Part shown: positions 44,263 through 52,976 of the stretch, in pieces
How the letters are laid out: every line of letters starts with the position of its first letter
Position numbering within the stretch: the stretch's first letter is position 1
Assembly (NCBI RefSeq): GCF_021172045.1
Contig: NZ_CP087164.1
Coordinates: 5,146,001-5,210,000 of the forward strand
Reading direction: 5' to 3'
Source: Capillimicrobium parvum
GTDB taxonomy: Bacteria > Actinomycetota > Thermoleophilia > Solirubrobacterales > Solirubrobacteraceae
Length of the DNA stretch: 64,000 nt
Position numbers and translations under genes: made by a program
The notes under the pieces: model-generated
The model's database searches: none
Seen by the model: the letters and a program-made list of their open reading frames with translations, nothing else
Told to the model about the DNA's origin: nothing

Positions 44263-44943
44263 CTAGTGGAAGGCGCGCAGCGTGATGAGCAGCTCGTACG
44301 CGGGATCGTCGGTCGCGAACGCGGCGGCGTCGACCTCGTGGTCGGCCAGCCCATAGAGGAACGCGGCGGCCGTGCGCACGTTGCCGTGGGCGCCGACCTC
44401 CGCCGCGTCGAAGACCTCTGCCGCGAGCGCGCGCAGGCCGTGCGTCGTGTAGCGGACGTGGTCGGGGAACGTCTCTCCGGGCGCGATCTGGCTGATGCCG
44501 GGAACGGTCAACAGCAGCACGCCGCCCGGCGCGAGCGCGTCGCGCGCCTGGCGCAGCGCCGTCAGCGGGTCGGCGATCAGCTGCAGGGTCTGGGTGCAGA
44601 CGAAGCAGTCGAACGTGCCCGCGGGCAGCGCGCCGAAGTCACCGCGGATCGTGGCGTGCGCGGCGTCCGGGTCGGCGTCGAGGACGTCCATGCGCTCGCA
44701 CGCGCCGAAGCGCTCGAGGTACGTCGGCTCATAGATCTCGACGCCGCGGCCGCGGAGGTCGGCGCGATGGCGCTCGAGGAAGCGCTCGATGTAGACGCGG
44801 TCGACGGGCCGCCCCCGGTCCAGGCCGAACCGGCGCGACAGCGGCTGCTGCGGCAGGTACGGCGCGACCCGCGCCGACCGCGGCCGCCCGCGCTGCCAGG
44901 CCCGCGTGTATGCGCGGCCGGCCGCCGCGCGCCAACCGCTCAC
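44263..44943 (-). CDS. SAM-dependent methyltransferase in the glycan locus
   Basis: A 226-residue class I methyltransferase from GTG 44943, overlapping the Wzm stop by four bases. Its SAM site is shortened and starts from the acidic strand MDVLDADPDAAH; motif II is the Methyltransf_11 pattern GTFDCFVCTQTLQLIADP, followed by LAPGGVLLLTVPG. An N-terminal Arg-rich segment and SRRFGLDRGRPVDRVYIERF are typical of methyltransferases in O-antigen clusters, where they may cap or modify the glycan. Substrate unknown. Confidence 0.82.
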   Translation of the reverse strand: MSGWRAAAGRAYTRAWQRGRPRSARVAPYLPQQPLSRRFGLDRGRPVDRVYIERFLERHRADLRGRGVEIYEPTYLERFGACERMDVLDADPDAAHATIRGDFGALPAGTFDCFVCTQTLQLIADPLTALRQARDALAPGGVLLLTVPGISQIAPGETFPDHVRYTTHGLRALAAEVFDAAEVGAHGNVRTAAAFLYGLADHEVDAAAFATDDPAYELLITLRAFH

Positions 44944-45797
44944 AGGTCCTCGGCGAGCCGCGGCGCCGCGCGCCGGAAGACCGCGTAGCCGAGCGCGAAC
45001 ACGCCGAAGATGATCGCCAGCGGGATCAGCAGCCGCCAGGTCCCTCCGATCGCGGACGCGGCGGTGTCGTACTCCGGGCTGACCATCGCGTGGCGAGCCT
45101 GCTGGAGGATCGCCGCGAACGGGTTGAGCATGAGCACCTTGGCGACCCATGTCGGGGCGGTCTCCTGCACCGTCTCGATCATGTAGAAGATCGGCGAGGC
45201 GTAGAAGAGGATCTGCAGGACGACGTCCCAGATCGGCTTGACGTCGCGGGCCCGCACGAACGAGGCCGACAGCAGCATCGCCATGCCGCTCGACACGATG
45301 GCCAGGAGCGCCACGAGCGGGATCAGCTCGAGCCAGGACCAGCGCACGCTGCCACCCGACGCGAGCAGGAACACGACCACCACGCCGAAGTTCAGCACGA
45401 GGTTGAACATCGCCGTCAGCACCACCGACATCGGCACCGCCAGCCGCGGGAACTCGATCTTGCGCACGAGGTTCTCACGGTCGACGATCGACGTCACCGC
45501 GGTGCCGGTCGACTCGCTGAAGAACGTGTAGAGGACGAGCCCGAGCAGCAGCGCCACGCCGTAGAACGGGACGTCGTTGCCGACGTCGATGATCTGCGTG
45601 AACAGGACGTAGAGCACGCCGAACAGCAGCAGCGGCCGCATGACCTGCCACGCGTAGCCGAGCACCGAGCCGAAGAAGCGCAGCTTGAACTCGGTGACCG
45701 CGAGCGCGCGGGTGAGGTGCCAGAAGCGGCGCGGGTCGGTCCCGACCGCCGAGGGCCCCTTGATCTGGCGGCCGAGGCTGGCCTCAGCGGCGCTCAC
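44940..45797 (-). CDS. ABC-2 type polysaccharide export permease (Wzm-like)
   Basis: A 285-residue membrane permease with six helices and the ABC-2 polyol/polysaccharide exporter pattern: amphipathic start FKLRFFGSVLGYAWQVMRPL, then NLVRKIEFPRLAVPMSVVLT and NPFAAILQQARHAM. It transports finished lipid-linked glycan across the membrane with the adjacent ATPase. GTG 45797, preceded by a GGAGG site, overlaps the ATPase stop by 14 bases, so the two subunits are translationally coupled. Confidence 0.92.
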   Translation of the reverse strand: MSAAEASLGRQIKGPSAVGTDPRRFWHLTRALAVTEFKLRFFGSVLGYAWQVMRPLLLFGVLYVLFTQIIDVGNDVPFYGVALLLGLVLYTFFSESTGTAVTSIVDRENLVRKIEFPRLAVPMSVVLTAMFNLVLNFGVVVVFLLASGGSVRWSWLELIPLVALLAIVSSGMAMLLSASFVRARDVKPIWDVVLQILFYASPIFYMIETVQETAPTWVAKVLMLNPFAAILQQARHAMVSPEYDTAASAIGGTWRLLIPLAIIFGVFALGYAVFRRAAPRLAEDL

Positions 45798-47016
45798 GGC
45801 TGAGCACCTCCAGGTCGAACGGAAGGTCGAGCACCGCGTCGGTCGAGCGCGCACCGGTGACGACGACCGAGGCGAACCGCTCGCGCCGGTCGATCCACGC
45901 GACGCCGCTGCCACCGCGCGCGATGGCGGGAGTCGCCTCGTAGCGCCCGGACGACAGCACGCAGTCGAACGCGATCCGGATCGTCGCCTCGTCTCCGGCC
46001 GCGAACCCCCCGCAGGCGGGCAGCAGCACGTTGGAGGCCTCGAAGACCGGCGTTCCCCGATCGTCGGCGAGGACGACCCCGAAGAGCGGATCGGCGACCG
46101 GCTCGCGGAAGCGCGCGCGGAAGCAGAAGGCGGCGCGCTGGCCGGTCGGGACCGTCTTGGCGCGCTCGCCCGCCTCGTCCTCGAACCACGCCTCGACGAT
46201 CTCGGCGCGCCGGTCGCCGTAGCGGCCGGCGTCGGACTCGTCGCGCGGCGTGCCGTCGTCGGTCTCGCCGCGGTTGAAGTTCAGCTCGAGATAGCGGGCG
46301 GCGACGCGGTCGGGTTCGCCGAGCTCGACGATCGAGCCGCGCTCGAGCAGCATCGCGCGGTCACAGAAGCGCTGGACGTTGCCCATGTCGTGGGTGACGA
46401 GCAGGACGGTGCGGCCCTCCCGGCGGATGCGCGCGAACTCGTCGAAGCACTTCTGCTGGAAGGCGGCGTCGCCGACCGCGAGCACCTCGTCGATGAGCAG
46501 CACCTCGGCGTCGACCTGCATCATCACGCTGAAGGCGAGCCGGACCTCCATGCCGCTCGAGTAGTTCTTCAGCTTGAGGTCCTCGAACTCGCGCAGCTCG
46601 GCGAAGTCGATGACCGCGTCGTAGCGGCGGCGCGCCTCGCGGGGGGAGAGCCCGAGCATCGTCGCGTTGATCATCACGTTGTCGCGCGCGGGCAGGTCGT
46701 TGTTGAAGCCGACCCCGAGCTCGATGAACGTCGACATCCGGCCGTTGACGTAGATGCGGCCCCGATCGACGGCGTAGATCCCGGCCAGGCACTTCAGCAG
46801 CGTCGACTTCCCCGACCCGTTGCGCCCGACGATGCCGAAGAACTCGCCGTCGTCGACGGCGAAGGACACGTCGCGCAGCGCGGGGAACGCCTCGTGACCC
46901 ATGCGCCGCATCGGGTGCAGCGCCCGCTCCTTGAGCGTGTGGACGCGCTCGTGCGGCAGGCGGAAGGTCTTCGAGACACCGTCGACGGCGACAGCCGGAA
47001 GGGCGGGGCTCGACAC
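45784..47016 (-). CDS. Polysaccharide ABC exporter ATPase with glycan-binding tail (Wzt-like)
   Basis: A 410-residue ATPase. Walker A GRNGSGKST (64-72), signature NYSSGMEVRLAFS, Walker B VLLIDEVLAVGD and H-loop LVTHD are all present. After about residue 260 comes a C-terminal beta-sandwich (from AEIVEAWFEDEAGE to LPFDLEVLS), like the Wzt carbohydrate-binding domain that recognises the glycan end before export. GTG 47016. Partner of the Wzm-like permease. About 230 bases separate it from the upstream CgeB-like gene. Confidence 0.92.
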   Translation of the reverse strand: MSSPALPAVAVDGVSKTFRLPHERVHTLKERALHPMRRMGHEAFPALRDVSFAVDDGEFFGIVGRNGSGKSTLLKCLAGIYAVDRGRIYVNGRMSTFIELGVGFNNDLPARDNVMINATMLGLSPREARRRYDAVIDFAELREFEDLKLKNYSSGMEVRLAFSVMMQVDAEVLLIDEVLAVGDAAFQQKCFDEFARIRREGRTVLLVTHDMGNVQRFCDRAMLLERGSIVELGEPDRVAARYLELNFNRGETDDGTPRDESDAGRYGDRRAEIVEAWFEDEAGERAKTVPTGQRAAFCFRARFREPVADPLFGVVLADDRGTPVFEASNVLLPACGGFAAGDEATIRIAFDCVLSSGRYEATPAIARGGSGVAWIDRRERFASVVVTGARSTDAVLDLPFDLEVLSRERR

Positions 47017-47091
47017 GCAGAGAGCGTACTCGCGGCGGTGGGCGGCTCCGGTGCCCGCGCGAGCGGTGGCGCGCCGGTGCGATCCACCGTC

Positions 47092-47250
47092 ATGACCCGC
47101 TGCCGCCTGGCGGTGGCCGCCGCGCTGGCGTGCTGCTTCGCGCTGCCCGCCTCGCCGGCCGTCGCGGCGCACGCGCCCGCCGACCTCGCCGCCGCGCAGC
47201 GACAGCCGCAGCCTCGGCTACACGCCCGGCAGGCCGCCGCGGCCGTCGAC
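47092..47250 (+). pseudogene. Possible remnant of a secreted-protein gene (signal peptide only)
   Basis: ATG 47092 opens a convincing signal peptide (CRLAVAAALACCFALPASPA, then VAAHAPADLAAA). After about 40 codons the frame loses the codon pattern of real genes and runs antisense into the CgeB-like gene, whose stop is at 47251. No recognisable mature protein follows in any frame. Best read as the 5' end of a gene lost when neighbouring genes moved in; a chance resemblance is possible. Confidence 0.35.
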
Positions 47251-48207
47251 CTATGGAGCGCTCGCGGCGGACGCGTCGCGGGCCGAGCCGAACGTCCGGA
47301 CGTCGGCGAGCAGGTCGCCGACGATCCGCGGCCAGACCCGGCTGGCGCGGTAGTCGTCGGCCTTCGCGCGGCCGCGGTGGCGGACGCGCTCGAAGGTCTC
47401 GGGCCGGCGCTTGAGCTGGTAGAGCAGCGTCATCAGCTCGTCCGGGCGGCGGATCTCGAGGAAGTCGATGCCGGCCTCGAGCCCGTACGTGGGATCGAGC
47501 GGCTCGGATATGACGAGGTGGCCGGCGGCGAGATGCAGCAGCACGCGGTTCTCGAAGCTGGGGTACGGCTCCCCGTGGAGGTTCAGCGCGACGTCGGTGC
47601 GGGCGAACACGTCGCGCAGCTCGTCGCCGTGCAGGCCGTGCGCGTAGTGCAGGACGTCGTACTCGTGCTTGGCGTTGATGAGGAAGCGCTCGCGATGGTC
47701 GGTCGAGTACCCGACGAAGAGGATCCGCGGCGGCGCGGCGCTCGGAGCGACGGGGGCGTACAGGCGGTCGTCGACGGGCAGCGGCAGGGAGCGCCACACG
47801 CGCGCATGGCGGTCGGCGGTCGCGACGACGTGGGGGTCGAAGGCGACGACCCGGTCGAAGTTCGCCGGGTCGGTGAGGGCGAGCTCGGACTCTCGCCACT
47901 CGAGGTCGGGGTGCTCGTCGCCGCCGCTGCGCTTCAGCGGCTCGGTGACGAAGCCGAGCGTGATCGCGTCGAGCGTGACGAACGCCCCCGGCGCGATGAT
48001 CTCGGGCCGGAAGACGACGACGACGTGCGCGCCCCAGTCGGCGAGCGCGTCCCTGAGGGCGGTCACGTCGTCGCCGACCCCGGCGCGGAAGTCGAAGAAG
48101 CGCGGCTTGAGGTCGCGCGTCGGCGCGTGCAGGGCGCACTGGGCGAAGTACGTCTCCTGGCCGACGAAGGCGACGCGCGTGGGCTCTCCGAAGCGGGGTT
48201 CGCGCAT
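47251..48207 (-). CDS. CgeB-like glycosyltransferase (copy 1)
   Basis: A 318-residue GT-B-type protein related to CgeB and the Glyco_trans_1_2 family. The N-terminal Rossmann half starts RVAFVGQETYFAQCAL; the donor half has RILFVGYSTDHRERFL, VALNLHGEPYPSFENRVLLH and AAGHLVISEPLDPTYGLEAG, the nucleotide-sugar-binding pattern of the family. ATG 48207. It is paired head-to-head with a GT4 gene, an arrangement repeated at 51994-55107 with paralogous genes. Sugar and acceptor unknown. Confidence 0.82.
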   Translation of the reverse strand: MREPRFGEPTRVAFVGQETYFAQCALHAPTRDLKPRFFDFRAGVGDDVTALRDALADWGAHVVVVFRPEIIAPGAFVTLDAITLGFVTEPLKRSGGDEHPDLEWRESELALTDPANFDRVVAFDPHVVATADRHARVWRSLPLPVDDRLYAPVAPSAAPPRILFVGYSTDHRERFLINAKHEYDVLHYAHGLHGDELRDVFARTDVALNLHGEPYPSFENRVLLHLAAGHLVISEPLDPTYGLEAGIDFLEIRRPDELMTLLYQLKRRPETFERVRHRGRAKADDYRASRVWPRIVGDLLADVRTFGSARDASAASAP

Positions 48208-48232
48208 GGCCGGGCCGTACAGTAACCCGCCC

Positions 48233-49477
48233 ATGCGCGTGGCCTTCCTCACCCAGGATCTGCAGCTGTCGGGCGGGGTCGGCGTGGTCGTCGAGCACGC
48301 GTCGCAGCTCGCCCGCCGCCACGGGTTCGACGTCTCGCTCGTGCTGACGCAGCAGCAGGCCGAGCCGGACTGGGCGTTTCGCGGACTCGAGCACCTGCAC
48401 GTCGTGCCGCTCGACGAGGCGCGGCGGATGCGCTTCGACGTCGCCGTCTCGACGTGGTGGGAGACCGCGGACCAGCTCTTCGACCTGTCCGCGGCGCGCT
48501 ACGCCTCGTTCGTGCAGTCCTTGGAGGACCGCTTCTACCTGCCGGAGGAGCCCGAGCGGATGGCGGCGGCCCTGGCGCTCGACCTGCCGGTGCGGTTCGT
48601 CACCGAGGCGCGCTGGATCGTGCGCTGCCTCGAGGCGCTGCGGGGGCCGGGCGGCGACCGGGTCCTGTTCGTGCGCAACGGCGTCGCCAAGGACGTGTTC
48701 GTCTCGCCGCCGGCGGCGCCGGTCGCGCTGCGCGGGCCGCTGCGGGTGCTGGTGGAGGGTTCGGCGCAGATCGCGTTCAAGGGGGTCGGCGAGGCGCTCG
48801 CCGCGGCGGGGGCGATGGACGAGGCGCGGTCGGTCACGCTCGTCACGCCGGATCGCGAGGGCGAGGTGCCCACCGGGGCCGACGAGGTGGTGCGCGCCGT
48901 GCCGCACGGCGAGATGGCGCGCCTGTACGCCGCGCATGACGTGGTGCTGAAGCTGTCGCGCGTGGAGGGGATGTTCGGCCCGCCGCTGGAGGGCTTCCAC
49001 ATGGGCGCGACGTGCGTCGTGACGCCCGTGACCGGCCACGAGGAGTACGTCCGCCACGGGGTCAACGGGATGGTCGTCGACTGGGACGACGTGCGCGGGA
49101 CCGCGCGGATGCTCGACCTCCTGGCGAGCGACCGGGCGCTGCTGCACCGGCTGCGCACCGGGGCGCTCGCGACGGCGCGGGCATGGCCGTCGGTCGAGCA
49201 GTCGGGGGCGTTCATGGCGCTCGCGCTGCGGCGGATCGCGGCCGAGCCGCCGCCGTCGCCGCAGGCGGTGGGCCGGCGGCTCGTGCGCGATCTGCAGGCG
49301 AACCTCGCGGTGTCGCAACGGCTGACGATCGACCACACGATCACGTCGGGCGTGCTCAAGGACCTGCGCGAGCAGAACGCCTACAAGGTCGGCGTGTGGC
49401 TGCGCGGGGCGTTCCTCCGGCTGAGCGCGCCGGTGCGGCGCGTCCGGTGGTGGCTGCGATCGCGGAGCGAGAGCTGA
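48233..49477 (+). CDS. GT4-family glycosyltransferase (copy 1)
   Basis: A 414-residue GT-B glycosyltransferase. It opens MRVAFLTQDLQLSGGVGVVV and has the donor-binding C-terminal half SRVEGMFGPPLEGFHMGATC, with the EX7E-type acid pair displaced in the family manner, then VTGHEEYVRHGVNGMVVDWD. The last 60 residues are a basic helical tail that may hold it to the membrane. Head-to-head with CgeB-like copy 1 (starts 25 bases apart), and its stop overlaps the next gene (TGATG). The paralogue at 53896 is very similar throughout. Confidence 0.88.
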   Translation: MRVAFLTQDLQLSGGVGVVVEHASQLARRHGFDVSLVLTQQQAEPDWAFRGLEHLHVVPLDEARRMRFDVAVSTWWETADQLFDLSAARYASFVQSLEDRFYLPEEPERMAAALALDLPVRFVTEARWIVRCLEALRGPGGDRVLFVRNGVAKDVFVSPPAAPVALRGPLRVLVEGSAQIAFKGVGEALAAAGAMDEARSVTLVTPDREGEVPTGADEVVRAVPHGEMARLYAAHDVVLKLSRVEGMFGPPLEGFHMGATCVVTPVTGHEEYVRHGVNGMVVDWDDVRGTARMLDLLASDRALLHRLRTGALATARAWPSVEQSGAFMALALRRIAAEPPPSPQAVGRRLVRDLQANLAVSQRLTIDHTITSGVLKDLREQNAYKVGVWLRGAFLRLSAPVRRVRWWLRSRSES

Positions 49478-49968
49478 TGCGCACGGCGTTCGTCTCGGTG
49501 GCGCTCGCGGTGGCCGGCCTGGGCGCGATCGTCGGCGTGGCGAGCACGGCGGGCCCACCGGAGGGGTACGCCCGCTTCTCCTCGCAGGGCGCCCACGTCT
49601 ACCGGCCGACCGCGTTGACCGAGGTGGCCTCGGGCGGGCGCTCGGTCGTGCTCAACGCGCGCGGGGCGCCGGGCGCGGTGCGGATCGCAACGCTGCCGGC
49701 GAAGGGCCGGGCGCTCGGTCCCGCGGCACGGGCGGCGCTCGCGGAGGGCGGTGGCGGGCACGTCGCCGGCGACAAGGCGGTCGACGTCACGGGCGCCGAC
49801 GCGGCCCGGGAGGTCGTCGCCGACGACGCGCAGCGGCGGGTGCGGCGGGTCGCCGTGGTCGCCCGCCAGGACGACCGGCTCTACGTCCTGACGGTGTCGG
49901 TGCGGCGCGGGACGCCGGCGCGGGTGCTCGACTCGCAGACGGTGCTCGACTCGTTCTACCTGGACTGA
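49477..49968 (+). CDS. Membrane-anchored protein of unknown function in the glycan locus
   Basis: A 163-residue exported or anchored protein: the N-terminal helix (AFVSVALAVAGLGAIVGVAS) is followed by a single beta-rich domain with EGYARFSSQGAHVYRPTALT and a C-terminal DSQTVLDSFYLD, the general form of PsbP/DUF1795-like proteins, though not matched firmly. Translation is coupled to the GT4 gene (TGATG). It may help glycan assembly outside the membrane, but nothing in the sequence proves it. Confidence 0.65.
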   Translation: MRTAFVSVALAVAGLGAIVGVASTAGPPEGYARFSSQGAHVYRPTALTEVASGGRSVVLNARGAPGAVRIATLPAKGRALGPAARAALAEGGGGHVAGDKAVDVTGADAAREVVADDAQRRVRRVAVVARQDDRLYVLTVSVRRGTPARVLDSQTVLDSFYLD

Positions 49969-49988
49969 GCGGGGCGCGCAGCTGCGCG

Positions 49989-50966
49989 TCAGAAGATGCC
50001 GTACTCGCGCACGAGCGGCAGGAGCGGCGTCTCGAACAGCAGCGCGAGGAGCCCGTTCTGGAGGTCGTCGGCGTCGCGCCGCGCGGTCCGGAAGGCACGG
50101 TTGCGGTCGCCCTCGTCGCGCGTGAGCGACGACAGCTCGGCCCGGACGTCGTCGTCGCCGAGCATCCCCAGCCACCGGTCGTACGCCGACATCGCGCGCA
50201 CCCCGGCGTCGGGATCGAACTCGAGGAAGACCTCGGCGAGCCGGTCGGTCGCGGGCATCTCGAACTGGCGCAGCAGCTCGCCCCGGATCTGGCCGGCGCG
50301 CAACCGGTGGCACAGAAGCAGCGGCAGCAGCCCGCCGGCGAACAGGACCTTGCGGTTCAGGCGCAGCTTGAGGTTGCGCAGCGCACCCTTCTCACCGCCC
50401 CCGGCGCGCTCCTTGCCGACGAAGTCGACGGTGATCGTGCGCCAGTAGCGGATGACGTCGTTGAGGAAGAAGCGCGGCGGCCGGTGGTCCTTGACGTCGC
50501 CGCGCAGGTAGCCGTCGAGGACGTGCTCGCGGCTCGTTCGCCATGCGTCCTCGCCGCCGACCCAGACCGACTCCAGCAGAAGCAGCATCCGCCGGGTCAG
50601 GTTGCGGTTGGTGTCCTCGTCGAGCCCGATCCGCCCGGCGAGCTCCCCGGCGAAAGCGGTCTCCCCGAACAGGGCCTGGCCGCCCGGCTCGCGGACGAGC
50701 ACCGCCTCGACGTCGCCCACCGGCGGCCACACGTCATCGCGGCGGTCGCCGGCGACGAGCACCAGCCAGTCGTCGTCGCTGCCGGGCGTGAGCTCCTGTC
50801 GCCCCCATGAGCCGAACAGCACGACGGCGACGTCGTCATCGAACGGCAGCGCGGCGAGGCGATCGCGCGCGGCCGCGAGCTCCCGCGCGGTCCGCTCGCG
50901 CGCCGCGGTCAGGTTCGGGAAGCCGTCGGCGGTGCGCGCGGCGAGCCTCTCGAGCGGGGCGGTCAC
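49989..50966 (-). CDS. Nucleotidyltransferase-fold protein
   Basis: A 325-residue protein from GTG 50966 with a polymerase-beta-type nucleotidyltransferase motif: VVLFGSWGRQELTPGSDDDW, i.e. GSxxR (52-56) and paired Asp (63-67). The third Asp is probably in VEAVLVRE or nearby. The rest is helical, with a conserved DVIRYWRTITVDF, as in DUF294/GlnD-like uncharacterised nucleotidyltransferases. It could nucleotidylate a protein or a small molecule. It is on the opposite strand to the flanking GT genes and is followed upstream by an epimerase-like gene. Confidence 0.75.
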   Translation of the reverse strand: MTAPLERLAARTADGFPNLTAARERTARELAAARDRLAALPFDDDVAVVLFGSWGRQELTPGSDDDWLVLVAGDRRDDVWPPVGDVEAVLVREPGGQALFGETAFAGELAGRIGLDEDTNRNLTRRMLLLLESVWVGGEDAWRTSREHVLDGYLRGDVKDHRPPRFFLNDVIRYWRTITVDFVGKERAGGGEKGALRNLKLRLNRKVLFAGGLLPLLLCHRLRAGQIRGELLRQFEMPATDRLAEVFLEFDPDAGVRAMSAYDRWLGMLGDDDVRAELSSLTRDEGDRNRAFRTARRDADDLQNGLLALLFETPLLPLVREYGIF

Positions 50967-51054
50967 CCCGCCAGCATCGCGGACCGCCTCATCGCGTGCT
51001 CGCCGGCACCGCGCGCGCCCGCGACGAGCGCCGGCGCCGGCGCCGACGCGTCGC

Positions 51055-51741
51055 TCAGGACGCCAGCGGGGCCTCGAGGATCCACGGCACATCGCGGCAG
51101 CGCCGCAGCACCGAGGTCCACGCCTGTTCGTCGGCGTCAGCGAGCGGGATGTGGTGGCAGTCCTCGTCCAGCGAGGAGACGTGCAGGTGGCGCAGGCGCC
51201 CGCAGAAGCGGTCGAGCAGGCGGTGGGCCTCCTGGAGGCTGGGGTCGACCGCGGCCGCGTGGGCGACGTCGAAGCAGAAGCCCGCCTCGGGAAGCTGGGC
51301 CATGAGCGGCGCGAGTTCCGCGGCGGTGCGGCCCGCCGGCTTGCGCGGATCCATGTTCTCCACGACGAGCGCGGAGCCGAGCCGCCGGTAGAGCGCAGGA
51401 TCGTCGATGACGTCGGGATGCACGACGATCGCATCGACCCACGGCGGCAGCGCGGCCAGCCGCTCGACCAGCGCGGCCTCGCCGACCATGCGGTGCTTCA
51501 CCGGGGCGTGCACCGAGAGGTAGCGGAACGGCAGGGCCGGCGTCGAGTCCAGGTACTCGAGCAGCCCCGGCAGCTCGCGTTCGGAGAGCGCCGCGAGCTC
51601 GACCGCGAACGACGACGTGACGAGCGCCTGCTCGACCAGCGCCTCCCAATCGCCCCGGTCCTCGGCCATGTAGCCCGTCGACGCACCGAGCGGATGATGC
51701 TGGGCGACGGGGCCGCGTTCGAGGAGCTGGAGGGGAACCAT
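51055..51741 (-). CDS. Sugar isomerase/AP-endonuclease-2-like TIM-barrel protein
   Basis: A 228-residue protein of the xylose-isomerase-like TIM-barrel superfamily. Metal-binding positions typical of the fold can be seen: HAPV (strand 3), VVHPDV, ALVVENMDPRK (E on strand 5), FCFDVAHAAAVDP (D, H) and HLHVSSLDEDCHHIPL (H). It opens MVPLQLLERGPVAQHHPLGA. Likely a sugar or sugar-phosphate isomerase/epimerase rather than a nuclease, given its place in a glycan locus (inference). ATG 51741. Confidence 0.75.
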   Translation of the reverse strand: MVPLQLLERGPVAQHHPLGASTGYMAEDRGDWEALVEQALVTSSFAVELAALSERELPGLLEYLDSTPALPFRYLSVHAPVKHRMVGEAALVERLAALPPWVDAIVVHPDVIDDPALYRRLGSALVVENMDPRKPAGRTAAELAPLMAQLPEAGFCFDVAHAAAVDPSLQEAHRLLDRFCGRLRHLHVSSLDEDCHHIPLADADEQAWTSVLRRCRDVPWILEAPLAS

Positions 51742-51923
51742 GGGGTCGGCAACGTTAGTCGGCTGATCGGACGGCGAGACGCAACCGCCCGCACGCAGCG
51801 GAAAACCGTTCCGAGCCGCCTCGGCCTCGTCGCGCTCGACCCCTGACTCGACAACCCCGCCGCCGCCCAGGGCTCCGGTCGGCTCATCCTCGAGCGGCCG
51901 CGGCCCGCCCCACCGCCGCCCGC

Positions 51924-52007
51924 GCTCAGCGGCCGCGGCCACCCCTGACGCCCGCGCGCTCAACGGCCGCGGCCACCCCTGACGCCCGCGCGCTCAGCGG
52001 CCGCGCC
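51924..52007. repeat. 34-bp tandem repeat, nearly three copies, containing the CgeB-like copy 2 gene 3' end
   Basis: GCTCAGCGGCCGCGGCC (or GCTCAACGG) starts at 51924, 51958 and 51992 with an exact 34-bp period; inside each unit is ACCCCTGACGCCCGCGC. The third copy holds the stop codon (51994-51996) and last codons of the CgeB-like gene. Between the repeat and the epimerase-like gene start (51741) no gene is evident. Confidence 0.9.
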
Positions 52008-52947
52008 GAGACGTGCCGAACGCCTCGACGTCCGCGAAGGCATCCTCGACGAGCCGCGGCCAGACGCGGCTCGCGCGGTACTGCTCCGACTTGCGGCGCC
52101 CCCGCACGCGCACGCGCCGGTAGGCCTCGGGATGGCGCGAGACGGTCCGCAGCATCGACAGCAGCTCGTCCGGCTCGGAGAACTCCAGGTAGTCGATGCC
52201 CGGCTCGAGCCCGTGCGTCGGCGACAGCGTCTCGCTGACCACCAGATGGGCGGCGGCGAGGTGCAGGCACACGCGGTTCTCGAAGCTCGGGTACGGCTCG
52301 TTGTGGAGGTTGATGGCGACGTCGACGTCGCGCATCAGCGCGTCGAGCTCCTCGCCGTGGAGCCCGAACGCGACATGGAGGATGTCGAGCTCGTGCTTGG
52401 GGTGGCGCAGGAAGGTCTCGCGGTGCGGCGTCGAGCGGCCGACGAACGCGAGCCTGGGGGCCCGGCCCCCATCGCGTGGCGCGGACGCGTAGAAGCGGTC
52501 GGCGACCGGGATGGGCAGCGCCCGCCAGACCGGCAGGATGGCGTCGGCGGTCGGCACGATGAGCGGGTCGAACGCCACCGTGCGATCGAAGTTGCCGGGG
52601 TCGGCCTTGCGCAGGTCCGCGCGGCGGCGCCGCAGGTCCGGATGCGCCTTGCGGCCGGCGACGCGCGGGATGGGCTCGGTGAGGAAGCCGACCGTGAGCG
52701 CGCGCAGGCCGTCGAACGCGTGGGCCGGAACGATCTCGGGCCGGAACACGACCACCGCGTGCGGCACGAAGCGATCGAGCGCCGCGCGCATCGCATCGGC
52801 GTCGGCGCCTTCGCGGAAGTCGACGTACACGGTGCGCACGCGGTCGGAGCGTTCGTCGAGCGCGCACGCCTCGAAGTACGTCTGCTGACCCACGAACGCC
52901 AGCCGCAGCGGCTCGCCGAAGCGCGGGCTCGGATAGACAGGCGCCAT
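51994..52947 (-). CDS. CgeB-like glycosyltransferase (copy 2)
   Basis: A 317-residue paralogue of the gene at 47251-48207. The shared blocks are RLAFVGQQTYFEACALDERS, VVVFRPEIVPAHAFDGL, VAINLHNEPYPSFENRVCLH and LSPTHGLEPGIDYLEFSEPD. It is aligned over its whole length with copy 1 and also stands head-to-head with plus-strand genes, here a methyltransferase followed by a GT4 gene. ATG 52947. The 3' end carries the 34-bp repeat. Confidence 0.82.
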   Translation of the reverse strand: MAPVYPSPRFGEPLRLAFVGQQTYFEACALDERSDRVRTVYVDFREGADADAMRAALDRFVPHAVVVFRPEIVPAHAFDGLRALTVGFLTEPIPRVAGRKAHPDLRRRRADLRKADPGNFDRTVAFDPLIVPTADAILPVWRALPIPVADRFYASAPRDGGRAPRLAFVGRSTPHRETFLRHPKHELDILHVAFGLHGEELDALMRDVDVAINLHNEPYPSFENRVCLHLAAAHLVVSETLSPTHGLEPGIDYLEFSEPDELLSMLRTVSRHPEAYRRVRVRGRRKSEQYRASRVWPRLVEDAFADVEAFGTSRRGR

Positions 52948-52976
52948 CGCGCCCGCAAGATACGCTGCGGCACGCC

